Shown in pieces: positions 55,601 to 63,980 of a DNA stretch of 64,000 nucleotides. Where the stretch lies: positions 1-64,000 of the forward strand of contig NZ_FQVP01000002.1 in assembly GCF_900129395.1 (NCBI RefSeq), read 5' to 3'. Under the pieces are notes generated by a model, which saw only the letters and a list, made by a program, of their open reading frames with translations, made no database searches and had not been told where the DNA came from. Every line of letters begins with the position of its first letter. Position 1 is the first letter of the stretch. The position numbers were made by a program, and so were the translations under genes. Origin of the DNA: Pseudosulfitobacter pseudonitzschiae. GTDB lineage: Bacteria > Pseudomonadota > Alphaproteobacteria > Rhodobacterales > Rhodobacteraceae.

Positions 55601-58600
55601 ACACCCGCGAGGGCAGCGGCGGTGAATTCGCCCACCGAATGCCCGATCATCGCCGCAGGCTGGACGCCGCGCGCCATCCACAAGCGCGCGCAGGCGTATT
55701 GGGTCAGGTAGAGGGCAGGTTGCGTCAGCCGCGTTTCGCGCAGGGCAGCGGCAAGATCCCTGTCGGATGGGTCACCGAAACACAGCATCGTTTTGACGTC
55801 GAGACCGAGGATCGGGCGCAATATTTCAGCACCTTGGTCGATCCAGCGCGCGAATTCCGGCTCTGCTTCGTAAAGCCCGCTGCCCATGCCGGGGTATTGC
55901 GACCCTTGACCGGGAAACATGAACGACACCCGTGGATCGCCTTGAAGCGCCGCGCCGCGTGGCAGGCTGGCAGTGCGGAGAGAGGACGCAACCGCTTTGC
56001 GATCGTCGCCCGAGACAGCAAGGCGCAGGTCATAAGCCGCGCGGCCATCTTGCAGGCTAAAGGCGATGTCGGCCAGCGCGGGCGCGTCCGGCGCCTCGAT
56101 CGCGTCGGCCAGCGCGTCTTTCATCTCGGCCAGCGCCTCGCGTGATCTGGCCGACAGTACCAGTGTCTGAACGCCTTCAGGGGGTGCGATATCAACAGGC
56201 AGCGGCGCTTCTTCCAGCACCAGGTGCACATTGGTGCCGCCCACGCCAAACGAACTTACCCCTGCCCTCAGGGGATAGGGCGCAGTCCAGGGCGCGCCCT
56301 GCGCCTGGATGCGGAACGGGCTTCCTGCAAGGTTGATACGCGAGTTCAGCTTTTTGAAATTCGCCAGTGGCGGCAGGGTGCGGTGGGTCATCATCAGGAC
56401 GGTTTTGATCACCCCGACCACACCCGCCCCGGCATCCATATGTCCAAGGTTGCCCTTGACCGATCCCAACGCGCAGCTTGCCTCGGGCAAGCCCGGCCCG
56501 AACGCCTGTCGCAATCCGCTGACTTCGATGGGGTCCCCCATGGGCGTGGCGGTGCCATGACATTCCACATATGAAATCGTATCAACGGAAACGTCGGCAT
56601 CTGCATGGGCGCGGCGGATGGCGTTGGCCTGTCCGTTGACGGTCGGCGCGGTAAAGGCAATCTTGTCCGCGCCGTCGTTGTTGATCCCGACGCCACGGAT
56701 CACCGCATGAATATGATCCCCGTCTGCAAGCGCATCCTTCAGCCGCCGCAGAACCACAACACCGCCACCGTGGGAAAACACCGTGCCGGATGCAGCCTCG
56801 TCAAAAGGCCGACAGGTCCCGTCATCCGAGGCCAGCCCGCCATCCTGAGCCATATAACCGCGTTTCTGCGGGAAGGTAATTGAGACACCGCCGGCCAGCG
56901 CGATGTCCGCTTGCCCTGTTCGCAGGTTCAAAATCGCCTGGGCAATCGCCGTCAGCGAGGTCGAACAGGCTGTTTGCACGGTCATGGCAGGGCCGCGCAG
57001 GTCCAGTTTGAAGGCCACGCGGGTGGCCAGACAGTCGGGCATGTTTCCGGTGATTTCGGCGAATTTTCCGGTTTGGTAATTCGACGTGAATGCCTCGGTC
57101 TCGGCGCGGTCGCCCAGCATGTTTTGCATCACGTACGAGTTCATAGAACAGCCCGCAAAGACACCGACGCTGACGTTATCGCGTTGGGCGGCGTGGCCGC
57201 TGCGTTCCAGCGCCTCGTGCGCCATTTCCAGGAACACCCGTGCTTGCGGGTCCATCAGGGCTGCTTCGCGCGGGTACATGCCAAAGAATTTCGCGTCGAA
57301 CATGCCTGCATCTGCAAGCTCTGGGCGCGCGGGCACGTAGGCAGCCGAGGCGCGTTCGGCTGCGCTGTAGCTGTCTTGTGCGTCTTCTGCCGCGAACGGG
57401 CGGATCAGGTTTTCGCCGTTGCACAGATGTTGCCAGAAATGGTCGAGATTGTCGCTTTCCGGTAGGCGTGCGGCCATGCCGACGATGGCGATGGCGGTAT
57501 CGGGCAGGTTGTCGTGGGATGGCGCGGCGGCTGTTTTGGCGGGCTTTTTCGTCTGGCGGGCTTTCGGGGGGGCTTGGGCCACGATGTCTGCCAGCTTGCT
57601 TGCCAGTTGCCCCAGCTTGGGCGCTTCGAACATCACCATGATATCGAACGAAACGCCCAGATCCTTGATCAGTCCGGCGTGCACGTCGACCAATTCAAGA
57701 GAGCTGCCGCCCGCGTCAAAGAATGTCGTGTCATGTGAGGGATCGATATCGCCAAGCGCCTGTTTCCAACGCGCCACGATCAGCTTAGATATTTGGTGCG
57801 CACTGCGCGTTTCTGAGGTGTTGGTCGCCTGCTCAGGCGCATCTGTCGTGTCGGATGCGGTCTCTTTGCTCAGCAGGTCCAGCAACGCCTTGCGGTCGAC
57901 CTTGTTGTTCGCTGTCAGGGCAAAGTCGTCAACGACCCTGTTGATGCGCGGCAGCATACCGTCGTGCAGTTTCTCACCCAGGGCGGACAACACTTCGCGG
58001 ATAAATCCGGTGTCATCGCCGTCTATGTCGCGTGCCGGTTTGATGAATGCCGCGATCCGCTTGCGGCCACCTTTGTCGGTGGCAAGAACGACGGCGGCAT
58101 CGGTCACCATCGGCAGCTCCCGCAGGTGGTGTTCGACCTCGTCCAGTTCGATCCGGCGCCCGCCCAGTTTGACTTGGCGGTCCGCGCGTCCGAAGAAATC
58201 GTAAATGCCGCTGTCGCGGCGTTGCGCGAGATCACCGGTCAGATAGACCAGCCCCTCGTGACCCGGACGCGGATCGGGTATAAACGCTTCTGCGGTCTTG
58301 TCCGGTTGGTTTAGGTATCCCAATGCCACGCCCGGGCCTGCGGCAACCAGCTGACCCAGCGCGCCGTCGGGCACAACCTGTCGGTCCTCGTCGATGACGA
58401 AACAGTCGCAATGACCTGTGGGAATGCCGATGGGGATCGGGCCCGTCACAAGATCTTCGGGCGTTACCTTGTGCATTGTGGTCAGAACCGAGTTTTCGGT
58501 TGGACCATAACAGTTGATGACATCGATGTGGGGATAGGCCTCGGTCAACTTGCGAATGTGCGAGGTCGACATGACGTCTCCACCCGCCCCGAACAGCCGC

Positions 58601-59430
58601 AGGCCCGCCAGATCGTCAAGGTGATGTTCGATCATCAAGTGCGCGAGGCCGGTGTAAAAATAGGTGACGGTTACCTTTTCGTCGCGAATGACCCGCGCCA
58701 CTTCGTCCAGCGCGGGCTTGGGCTGGGTGACCAAAGCGACGGTTGCACCGTTCAGCAGCGGCCCCCAGATTTCCCACATCGAAGCGTCACAGGCGATTGT
58801 CGAATTGGCCAGCGCCACATCGCCGCGCAGGACTTGCCCGGTGGGCTGATCGTACCCCAGCCGCAGGATGGCGCGGTGTGGCAAGACAACGCCCTTGGGT
58901 TTGCCGGTGGAACCCGAGGTGTACATGACATAGCAAGGATCATCGCCGTGCAGGTTTGGAAATGCGTCAGTCCCGTCCACGTGAGTGTCCAACGCACGTT
59001 GAACGCTCAGACGGTCAACCTTCTTTGGGCACAGGGACCGGGAAAGGTGGCCATAGGGCGTGTCCCACAGGATGACCTTGGGACGGCTGTCCTTGATTAT
59101 ATAGGTTAATTGTTTGGAATCGTAGGCGGGATCAAGGGGGACATAGGCCGCGCCTGCACGCATGATCCCCGTCATCGCCAACACGGCGTTTGCCGTGCGG
59201 TCTGAAATCAAGACAATATTGTCACCGGGTTTGACACCAATCGCCAAAAGATGCCGCGCAATCCTGTCGGATGCATCGGTCATTTGAGAATAGGTGTAAC
59301 GAGAATTGCCACCGGCAAGTGCCACCGTGTCAGGCACGGCGGCACTTGTCCTGGCAAAGCCATCTATAAGGCTTTGGTTTGCGTCATAAAATATCGCAGT
59401 CGGAATCGACTTTGATTCATCAACCGACAT
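49609..59430 (-). CDS. hybrid NRPS-PKS megasynthase A-PCP-KS-AT-ACP-AMT-C-A-PCP
   Basis: 3273 residues; ATG after AAGGACTTCAC. Domains (approximate residues): A1 20-540 (YTSGSTGKPKG, YGPTEN); PCP1 around 575 (DAGGSSLEL); KS 645-1080 with TACSTS (C about 823), HGTATPMGDP and GNLGHMDAG; AT 1170-1480 with GHSVGEF and HAFH, the malonyl-type motif; ACP around 1593 (LGFDSLF); an Ala/Pro-rich linker 1650-1740; a class III PLP aminotransferase 1780-2210 (YGKVVGGGMP, Lys about 2038); C 2235-2680 with intact HHIVCDG; A2 2700-3190 (YGPTETTIW); PCP2 around 3210. No ketoreductase. Predicted action: load a starter, add malonate, transaminate the beta-keto group, condense with the A2 amino acid. A2 pocket D-I-L-Q-L-G-V-I-W is glycine-like. 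A1 pocket D-A-W-Y-G-G-C-V-L is unassigned. The AMT placement recalls iturin/mycosubtilin and microcystin synthases. Confidence 0.96.
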   Translation of the reverse strand: MSVDESKSIPTAIFYDANQSLIDGFARTSAAVPDTVALAGGNSRYTYSQMTDASDRIARHLLAIGVKPGDNIVLISDRTANAVLAMTGIMRAGAAYVPLDPAYDSKQLTYIIKDSRPKVILWDTPYGHLSRSLCPKKVDRLSVQRALDTHVDGTDAFPNLHGDDPCYVMYTSGSTGKPKGVVLPHRAILRLGYDQPTGQVLRGDVALANSTIACDASMWEIWGPLLNGATVALVTQPKPALDEVARVIRDEKVTVTYFYTGLAHLMIEHHLDDLAGLRLFGAGGDVMSTSHIRKLTEAYPHIDVINCYGPTENSVLTTMHKVTPEDLVTGPIPIGIPTGHCDCFVIDEDRQVVPDGALGQLVAAGPGVALGYLNQPDKTAEAFIPDPRPGHEGLVYLTGDLAQRRDSGIYDFFGRADRQVKLGGRRIELDEVEHHLRELPMVTDAAVVLATDKGGRKRIAAFIKPARDIDGDDTGFIREVLSALGEKLHDGMLPRINRVVDDFALTANNKVDRKALLDLLSKETASDTTDAPEQATNTSETRSAHQISKLIVARWKQALGDIDPSHDTTFFDAGGSSLELVDVHAGLIKDLGVSFDIMVMFEAPKLGQLASKLADIVAQAPPKARQTKKPAKTAAAPSHDNLPDTAIAIVGMAARLPESDNLDHFWQHLCNGENLIRPFAAEDAQDSYSAAERASAAYVPARPELADAGMFDAKFFGMYPREAALMDPQARVFLEMAHEALERSGHAAQRDNVSVGVFAGCSMNSYVMQNMLGDRAETEAFTSNYQTGKFAEITGNMPDCLATRVAFKLDLRGPAMTVQTACSTSLTAIAQAILNLRTGQADIALAGGVSITFPQKRGYMAQDGGLASDDGTCRPFDEAASGTVFSHGGGVVVLRRLKDALADGDHIHAVIRGVGINNDGADKIAFTAPTVNGQANAIRRAHADADVSVDTISYVECHGTATPMGDPIEVSGLRQAFGPGLPEASCALGSVKGNLGHMDAGAGVVGVIKTVLMMTHRTLPPLANFKKLNSRINLAGSPFRIQAQGAPWTAPYPLRAGVSSFGVGGTNVHLVLEEAPLPVDIAPPEGVQTLVLSARSREALAEMKDALADAIEAPDAPALADIAFSLQDGRAAYDLRLAVSGDDRKAVASSLRTASLPRGAALQGDPRVSFMFPGQGSQYPGMGSGLYEAEPEFARWIDQGAEILRPILGLDVKTMLCFGDPSDRDLAAALRETRLTQPALYLTQYACARLWMARGVQPAAMIGHSVGEFTAAALAGVFSFETGLNIISQRGQLMQDQPGGAMLSVRATLDELADHLEAGLDIAAHNAPRLNVVAGETAAVDRLEQRLKAADIACSRLHTSHAFHSAMMDPVSDRLAKALKDIPLAAPRIPYVSCVTGTWITDGECTDPAYWARQARAQVNFADAITVLAADEPAILLEVGAGNTLSSFCGQTLPRDAAVAIVQSLPDHTRPESDTIAMANGFGRIWAAGGSVDWAKLGPRGHRRVELPTYAFQRKLHWVDLASTENAPAAAPVSPQTTAPQKEAPIMTAPSIQHPFDRKPRLVTEVLALLSDVSGEELTPDDAEATFLDLGFDSLFLGQVAQKLGAEYGLEVTFRELLAKYPTVAAVAGLLDETLPADVVEAPATVVEQAAIAPAPVVATTPPAVAPVGAVSDTAATSVMQAQIAAMQGLFSQQLATLSGAPAVVQQAPAQPVAPQPPAAPQAEVIPLPKPEPAATVATKASTTFSIGRATNAGGGDLTAEQSAFVRDLAARYSAKSPKTKEYVETYRPTMADPRTAAGFRAEWKELVFPVVCDRSKGSRIWDIDGNEYIDLVSGFGQTAFGHTPDFVVEAITRQMERGFAIGPQSDMAGPIAERFARFVGHERAAFCNTGSEAVMAAMRVARTVTGRDRIVVFGNDYHGQFDEVLVKGKKSLNDPTALPLAPGIPRSSLSSMVVLPYDDQASLDWLTANITTIAAVIVEPVQSRHPDLRPREFVRSVRDITRDGGAAMVMDEVVTGFRVGPRGMQGVWDIAPDMATYGKVVGGGMPIGMLAGSKRFMDALDGGQWQFGDASVPEASPTFFAGTFVRHPLVLAAMEATMDHIDAHGPDLWERTADLTTETARRLNDILAARGLGRVVESYSSWLVPQVTDLDPNAVLLYPLMRLAGVHVQVGYAFIFTTAHTQHDADTVVSAFENAVDTLRAVGILGNGTSVPVALPPVAAGAAPTKGIPLTEAQREIWMTAQLGRTASCCFNESGSLELSGPLDLDALQTALDQVIARHDGLRMVFARSGETFDILDPYTLPLKLHDLSDADDAAVETLLAEDAATEIDIVTGPPLRAFVVRRTADKHLLVLNAHHIVCDGWSFNVIAQDLAAFYTQAVNGTPANLPDAPSFAKFATEKTSATSAPETLAFWRDRFKDVPDLPELPTDRARPEIKSFAGATCTALISGEVMRAARKAGAAQGCTLFSTLFAALHITVARLTGSDDIVLGVPTGGQALLENQAMVGHCVNFLPIRVAQEPDMQTSAFLAQVGTTVMDAFDNQDYTYGTLVRDLDIPRSLNRLPLTEIQFNLERLSEGLEMGPLTVTMTPNAKRAVNFDLFFNVVERKDGLRVDVDYNTDVFDADTVMRWVGHLETVLGELAADTARPLAQLPITSRDEQVWLAETLNATQVPVTAVQTVHARVSQACTQHADRVAVEDSEGQHSYASIAAHSDAIAAALQAQGVKKGERVAVALPRSARCIAALLGVMKAGAAYVPIDQSQPAERLRMILKTADVSAILHDGTETPDCAKDLDLPTLSLETMPTAGTPEPVETDGDTAAYVMFTSGSTGTPKGVEIGHAAVVNLLESMARDTNFDPESSLLAVTTIMFDISVLELFMPLICGGRTVIASHDDVLDGFRLVTRIKQGDISHMQATPTLWSMLLEAGFEPVEGLTLLAGGEPLAQDLADKLTAGGATLWNVYGPTETTIWSAAVRLAAGDPVTIGGPIANTEMHVLGRNDMLLPVGAVGELNIGGIGLAHGYFQQPDLTQAAFRDVTLLGQPRRLYKTGDMARRLADGRIEVLGRADAQVKLRGFRIELGEIESNLRALPEVSAAAVALRPSPRGGDQLVGYIVSKTGTELQAETLARALADKVPGYMVPSAWAFLSKLPSTANGKLDRRALPDPDTIADVTALHTAPTTETERKIAQVWEHVLGLKTVSTSQTLFALGADSLTVFRIAARLIDANVNIEARHLLEYPSIARLAEFVDQRGARGGTEGPKKPSLRAYRRTAANSA

Positions 59431-60186
59431 GTGAAGTCCTTAGGCAAATTATCGGAACTGATTAGAAATTAGGGCCTGTGCTCTGATTTAAATTTAGCAG
59501 CAGGTCAGTCCGACTATTTAATAGCAAGATTAAAAATTTAGACGTTCTATTGAGGCTAGATTAAGGCATTATTTCTGAATGGCCAAAGCTAATTTGTTAA
59601 CTCTGGCATTAGGGCCGAAGGGAACTTCAATCCAGGGTGGTGATTGAGCCGATTTCACCACAAACTGTAGTGTCCGCCTATTTTGGCGGCGCTTCATCTT
59701 GCGTCTGACCTAGGGTAAAGAATTTCGAGGCGACCAATCTGGCCTGCTTCAGGGTAAGTCAACAATCACTTACCTATGGTGGAATTGGTGCGGAATTATG
59801 CAACTTATGGGGTGAGCAATGGAAGGAGTGACAGAAATAAAGCCCAAAACAAGGCACAGAACTCGACCACGATTCGTCGCAGATTCGCATCTCTGCAATG
59901 TGCTAAGGTCATTTTTGAATTTCCGTTTCCTATGTTCGCCGAATTTCTCCAGAAAGTGCAAACCAGCTGGTGTCTTTTCCCAACCAACATCGTGAAAAGT
60001 TGCAAAATTGCAAATTTTGTAAATTACATGAGAGAATTTGCACTGGTTTTGACCCTATTGAGCCAATCTCCGCCGAAAATCGTCAATTTCTACATCAAAC
60101 TTCATCACATTTCTCCGCCTGCAAAGAATTTGATGACTTCAAAAGATGAATTTTTGGTTAACCGGACCGGTAATCCGGGACAAATT
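59431..60186. promoter_or_regulatory. long AT-rich region upstream of the megasynthase gene
   Basis: About 755 nt with composition clearly lower in GC than its surroundings. It must include the megasynthase promoter and leader. A 42-codon minus-strand frame (59569-59697, starting MKRRQNRRTL, with SPPWIEVPFGPNARV inside) and a hairpin CCGCC-TATTTT-GGCGG near 59675 are present and could be the remains of a mobile element. A 146-codon plus-strand frame at 59776 is of odd composition and overlaps the flippase gene, so it was not accepted. Confidence 0.45.
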
Positions 60187-61629
60187 CTAACCAGAATCGC
60201 GCCCAGAAAGACGTGACCACAAGGTCCTGTCGCACAGCGTGAGGGTGGGGAGGTAAACGATGATCATCGCCACTCCAAGCATCAGGAAGCGCAGCAGGGG
60301 GTGAACTTGTGTCAGCAGATCATACCGGTCTGCGACAAGTGGCACAGCGATTGACAAGGCCAAGGCCGGAAGCGCGGGCCAACTGGCCGCGAAAATGAAA
60401 GTCCAGCGCATCCCGGTGTGGTGCTGCATGATCTTTGCACTGATCACAAAGACCGCCAATGCCGCCACAATCTCGGACACTGCCGTGGCGATCAGTCCGA
60501 ACAGCGCACCGACCGCGATACAAGCCAGCGTTACCAACGCATAGATCAGCATGTAACGTGGTAGGAGTTTGACCTTGCCCACCAGGGACAGGATCGGGAT
60601 TGATGCGGTGCCGGAAGCACGTATCAACGCTGCAATCGACAAAATCTGCACCACGGGCACCGCAGCGTCCCAATCCGGGCCAAGGATGCCCCGCACCAGA
60701 TCATCGGCCATGATCGCGATCCCAACGAACAGCGGGGCGCTTGCATATATCAATATGGGAAAGAAGCGGTCCGCTGCCGGTCCGAAAGTTGCGTGCGTGG
60801 GTTCGGATCGGGGCAGCTTGCGGAAAAAACTCCAGGTCAGCACCCGAACGGGTTCGCTCACAATTTCCTCGAACGCACCGATCACCCGTTGGGCGGCGCG
60901 GTAATAACCGACGGCAGCTGGGCCCATCAGGCCACCAACAATCAGCGTTGCGCCATAGGCGCGTGCCGCGCTGAGCAGTCGTGTGAGGGTGATGTTCCAG
61001 GAATAGTGGGCAATCTCGTGGTAGATTGATCGCTGCGGCGCGATCGCGGGCGCGAGGCGCGCGATGGCAATAGCGGACAGGCAAAAAACCACGGCACCGG
61101 CCAGTCTGCCATATGCCAGAGCCATGATGCCCTGGCCGGATAACAGGGCGGGAATGGCCACGGCAAGATTTATGACCTCGCCCAGCAACGGGCAAATGGC
61201 GGATGCGGCAAGCTTGTGCTGCCAGATCAGCACGCCTGCATAGGCCGAGGCGACGGCGGCAAAGAACACGGACAATGACAGTATACTTGCAAGGGGCGCG
61301 GCAGCGGGTTGCTTGAACAGCATCGCAATCGGCAAGGACATCACAAGCCCTGCAACAGCAAGAAAGGCCCCGGCGACACAGGCCACGAACAGTGCATGAC
61401 GCAGCCTTGCAACTTCGCCCTGCCAGTTCAGGATGTATTCTGACCAGCCGGCAATCGCGAGTTGGTTCAGGAAAACGATCACCGCCGCCACAAGCGCAAA
61501 GATACCAAACTCGGCCGGTTGCAGGATGCGCGCAGCCACCATGAAGATCACGAACTGGATCAGTTGCGCCAGGACCCGTGAGACCGTGACCCAGATACCG
61601 CCGCCCAGAGATGATTTGGCAGTTGTCAT
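60187..61629 (-). CDS. polysaccharide flippase (Wzx/PST family)
   Basis: 480 residues with about 12-14 membrane segments. The N-terminus has the family pattern GGGIWVTVSRVLAQLIQFVIFMVAARILQPAEFGIFAL, and LVGGLMGPAAVGYY-like and ILGPDWDAAVPVVQILSIAALIRA segments follow, as in lipopolysaccharide/exopolysaccharide flippases. It should move lipid-linked repeat units across the inner membrane for polymerisation. Upstream 61630-61881 is AT-rich without genes and separates it from the divergent VOC gene. Confidence 0.92.
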   Translation of the reverse strand: MTTAKSSLGGGIWVTVSRVLAQLIQFVIFMVAARILQPAEFGIFALVAAVIVFLNQLAIAGWSEYILNWQGEVARLRHALFVACVAGAFLAVAGLVMSLPIAMLFKQPAAAPLASILSLSVFFAAVASAYAGVLIWQHKLAASAICPLLGEVINLAVAIPALLSGQGIMALAYGRLAGAVVFCLSAIAIARLAPAIAPQRSIYHEIAHYSWNITLTRLLSAARAYGATLIVGGLMGPAAVGYYRAAQRVIGAFEEIVSEPVRVLTWSFFRKLPRSEPTHATFGPAADRFFPILIYASAPLFVGIAIMADDLVRGILGPDWDAAVPVVQILSIAALIRASGTASIPILSLVGKVKLLPRYMLIYALVTLACIAVGALFGLIATAVSEIVAALAVFVISAKIMQHHTGMRWTFIFAASWPALPALALSIAVPLVADRYDLLTQVHPLLRFLMLGVAMIIVYLPTLTLCDRTLWSRLSGRDSG

Positions 61630-61881
61630 ACGTGCAGTCCGGTGTTGGAAGGCGCGTTTTTCCGGGCGAACTGCCCTGTAGGAACATACATTAAAAATAG
61701 TCCACTATTGAAAGCGAGAATGGTGTGAAATTTCAAAAATCGATTTTAAAAATGGTATGAAGCAAAAGGCATTGGACAGGCGATTGGCGGGTCCAAGCCC
61801 TTTGATGTTACGCATTGCCACAATTATTTCAACGACCTATCGTCACGCCATAGAAAGAAATCCTGATTTAAGAGGTTTATT

Positions 61882-62313
61882 GTGTCTGCAAAGTTGAGTT
61901 TTGATCATCTTGGGATTGTTTGCGCCGATCTGGCTGAAGGCCGCGCATTTTTAGGCGATACAATCGGCATTTCCGGTTGGACGGCTCCCACAATGGACCC
62001 GATCCAGAAAGTACATGTGCAATTTGCCAAGGACGCCTGCGGTATGATCTATGAACTGATCGCACCCAGCGCCCCGGAGTCGCCTATTTCACAGGCATTG
62101 AAGTCAGGTAAGAATATCCTCAACCACCTGGCCTACATCACCCCCGATCTGGCTGCGGCTGCGGCTCACCTCGAAGCGCAAGGGTGCATTGCGGTTTCGG
62201 TGCCTGCACCTGCGGTGGCATTCGAGGGCGCGCACATCCAGTTTTTCTATGCCCCGCTCGGTTTTTTGATCGAGCTGATCGAACAGGAAACAACGACATT
62301 GGTTTTTTCTTGA
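61882..62313 (+). CDS. VOC family protein, methylmalonyl-CoA epimerase-like
   Basis: 143 residues starting with GTG (AGAGG upstream). Two beta-alpha-beta-beta-beta units: KLSFDHLGIVCADLAEG with a metal-binding type His, then the ILNHLAYITPDL segment and a C-terminal FLIELIEQ with a Glu, matching the epimerase/glyoxalase pattern (H...E...H...E). Its role in this locus is unclear. It could act on a sugar, peptide intermediate or acyl-CoA. It is followed by about 240 nt of AT-rich sequence before the acyltransferase gene. Confidence 0.8.
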   Translation: MSAKLSFDHLGIVCADLAEGRAFLGDTIGISGWTAPTMDPIQKVHVQFAKDACGMIYELIAPSAPESPISQALKSGKNILNHLAYITPDLAAAAAHLEAQGCIAVSVPAPAVAFEGAHIQFFYAPLGFLIELIEQETTTLVFS

Positions 62314-62552
62314 AAGTCTGCACCAATAAGCTGAGTGACTTCCCGCAAGGGTAGAATGCCTATTTCTCTTTTCCGAATCAGCTCGTGCTCTTATGCTGAT
62401 GTCATATTCCGCGCAGATTTTCCTGCCGCCACTTGCATTTACGTTTCTGCGACACGCCAAATCGTTCCGTTTCTGTAGAACTGAACTAATTTTTTGGCCA
62501 GATCGCACAATTTTTGAATTTTATACTACTGCCAATTTTTTGGAGTTGTTTC

Positions 62553-63980
62553 GTGTCTCTTTTTTCGCCCGCATTTCTGGGCCTATCGCTTCTCTTTGTT
62601 CTCTTATTCCGGTTGCAGTCTCATAACGTCGGGAAGTCTGCGGTCCTGTTTGGGGCCAATCTGCTGTTTCTGGCGGGTGTCTTTGCGTCACCTATCGGTG
62701 CCTTGCCCTTGGCGGGCTTCCTCTTGTTGGGGTTCTGCGCGATCAAAACCGTGCAACGGCACCCGTCTCGTCTGTTGTGCTGGACATGGGTCACGGTGAT
62801 CGTCGCGCTGTTCATCTGGCTTCAGGGTTATGCACTTGCTGCATTCCTGCCCGAGGTGCCGATTGTATTTTCCACCTTGGGTCTGTCCTACATTCTGTTC
62901 CGTATCCTGCACATGATCTACGACGGTGTCGAAGGGACGCTGGAGTATAAGGTGTCGCTGGTTGACTACCTGAATTACACGACACACTTCCTCGCCTTTG
63001 TGTCCGGCCCCATCGACAGGTACCAAAGCTTCAAGGCGAATTTCTTGTCGCCGTTACCGGCGCAGACACTGATGATCCGCGCAACTCTTGTCCGTATCGT
63101 CAAGGGATATGCCAAGGTGCTGATCCTCGCGGCCAGCGCCCTTTACGTTTTCGACAACGTGACGCCGCAGCTTTTCGCGCAGGAGGGCGTGGCTTTGCCC
63201 AAGATGGTGCTGCTCTTTAGCGTCGCGGCCGCCTGTTACACCTTTTACCTCTACATGAACTTTTCCGGCTACATGGATATTGTCATCGGAATTGCCCGGC
63301 TTGCCGGATTGGAACTGCCCGAAAACTTCAACCGTCCGTTCCTGTCGCGCAGTATGCTCGAATTCTGGAGCCGTTGGCACATGACGTTGTCGAACTGGTT
63401 CAAACAATATGCATTCAACCCGATCATGGCGGTCCTTCTGACACGCTGGCCTTCGTCCAGGATGGCGCCGCTGTTTGGTGTGCTGACCTTTTTCTTTGTC
63501 TTTACCGTACTCGGGATCTGGCACGGCACGACGCCCATCTTCATTGCCTACGGGTTGATGCTGGGCTTGGGTGTGAGCATCAACAAGCTGTGGCAGGTCG
63601 CGCTGACGGCGCGTTTGGGTCACAAGGGAATGCGCGCGTTGGCGGCCAACCCGCTTTACACTTATGCCGCGCGCGGGCTGACCATCGGATTTTTCGCCAT
63701 CGCGCTGTTGGCGTTCTGGATGGACATGTCCGACCTTGTCGCGCTTACGCGCGAATTTGGCGTGGTTGGCTGGCTGATGGCGTTGGCTGTGCTCAGCTTT
63801 GGCTGGATCATCTGCGTCGCCCTCCAAGACCTGATCACGGGCCGGTCGCGATGGACGTTTGAGTGGGCAAAAGCACCCGCCTTGGTGTCCTATGCCAGCA
63901 TGGCGGCGGTCATCTACATGTGTATCACGACACAGACAATCCTGAACAAAGGTGCGGGGTTTGTTTATGCGGATTTCTGA
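62553..63980 (+). CDS. MBOAT family O-acyltransferase (AlgI-like)
   Basis: 475 residues from a GTG at 62553 preceded by TTGGAG; a TTG 13 codons earlier is the other option. About ten membrane segments; hallmark motifs are STLGLSYILFRILHMIYD, DYLNYTTHFLAFVSGPIDRYQSF, YMNFSGYMDIVIGIARLAG, NFNRPFLSRSMLEFWSRWHMTLSNWF and the catalytic His in FTVLGIWHGTTPIF. It passes acetyl (or other acyl) groups across the membrane for O-acetylation of the exopolysaccharide, normally with an AlgJ/AlgX-like partner, whose gene may begin at 63967. Confidence 0.93.
   Translation: MSLFSPAFLGLSLLFVLLFRLQSHNVGKSAVLFGANLLFLAGVFASPIGALPLAGFLLLGFCAIKTVQRHPSRLLCWTWVTVIVALFIWLQGYALAAFLPEVPIVFSTLGLSYILFRILHMIYDGVEGTLEYKVSLVDYLNYTTHFLAFVSGPIDRYQSFKANFLSPLPAQTLMIRATLVRIVKGYAKVLILAASALYVFDNVTPQLFAQEGVALPKMVLLFSVAAACYTFYLYMNFSGYMDIVIGIARLAGLELPENFNRPFLSRSMLEFWSRWHMTLSNWFKQYAFNPIMAVLLTRWPSSRMAPLFGVLTFFFVFTVLGIWHGTTPIFIAYGLMLGLGVSINKLWQVALTARLGHKGMRALAANPLYTYAARGLTIGFFAIALLAFWMDMSDLVALTREFGVVGWLMALAVLSFGWIICVALQDLITGRSRWTFEWAKAPALVSYASMAAVIYMCITTQTILNKGAGFVYADF

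Noticed and set aside
59776-60216. 146-codon plus-strand frame between megasynthase and flippase
   Set aside because: Unusual composition, no Shine-Dalgarno sequence or family pattern, and it runs into the 3' end of the flippase gene.
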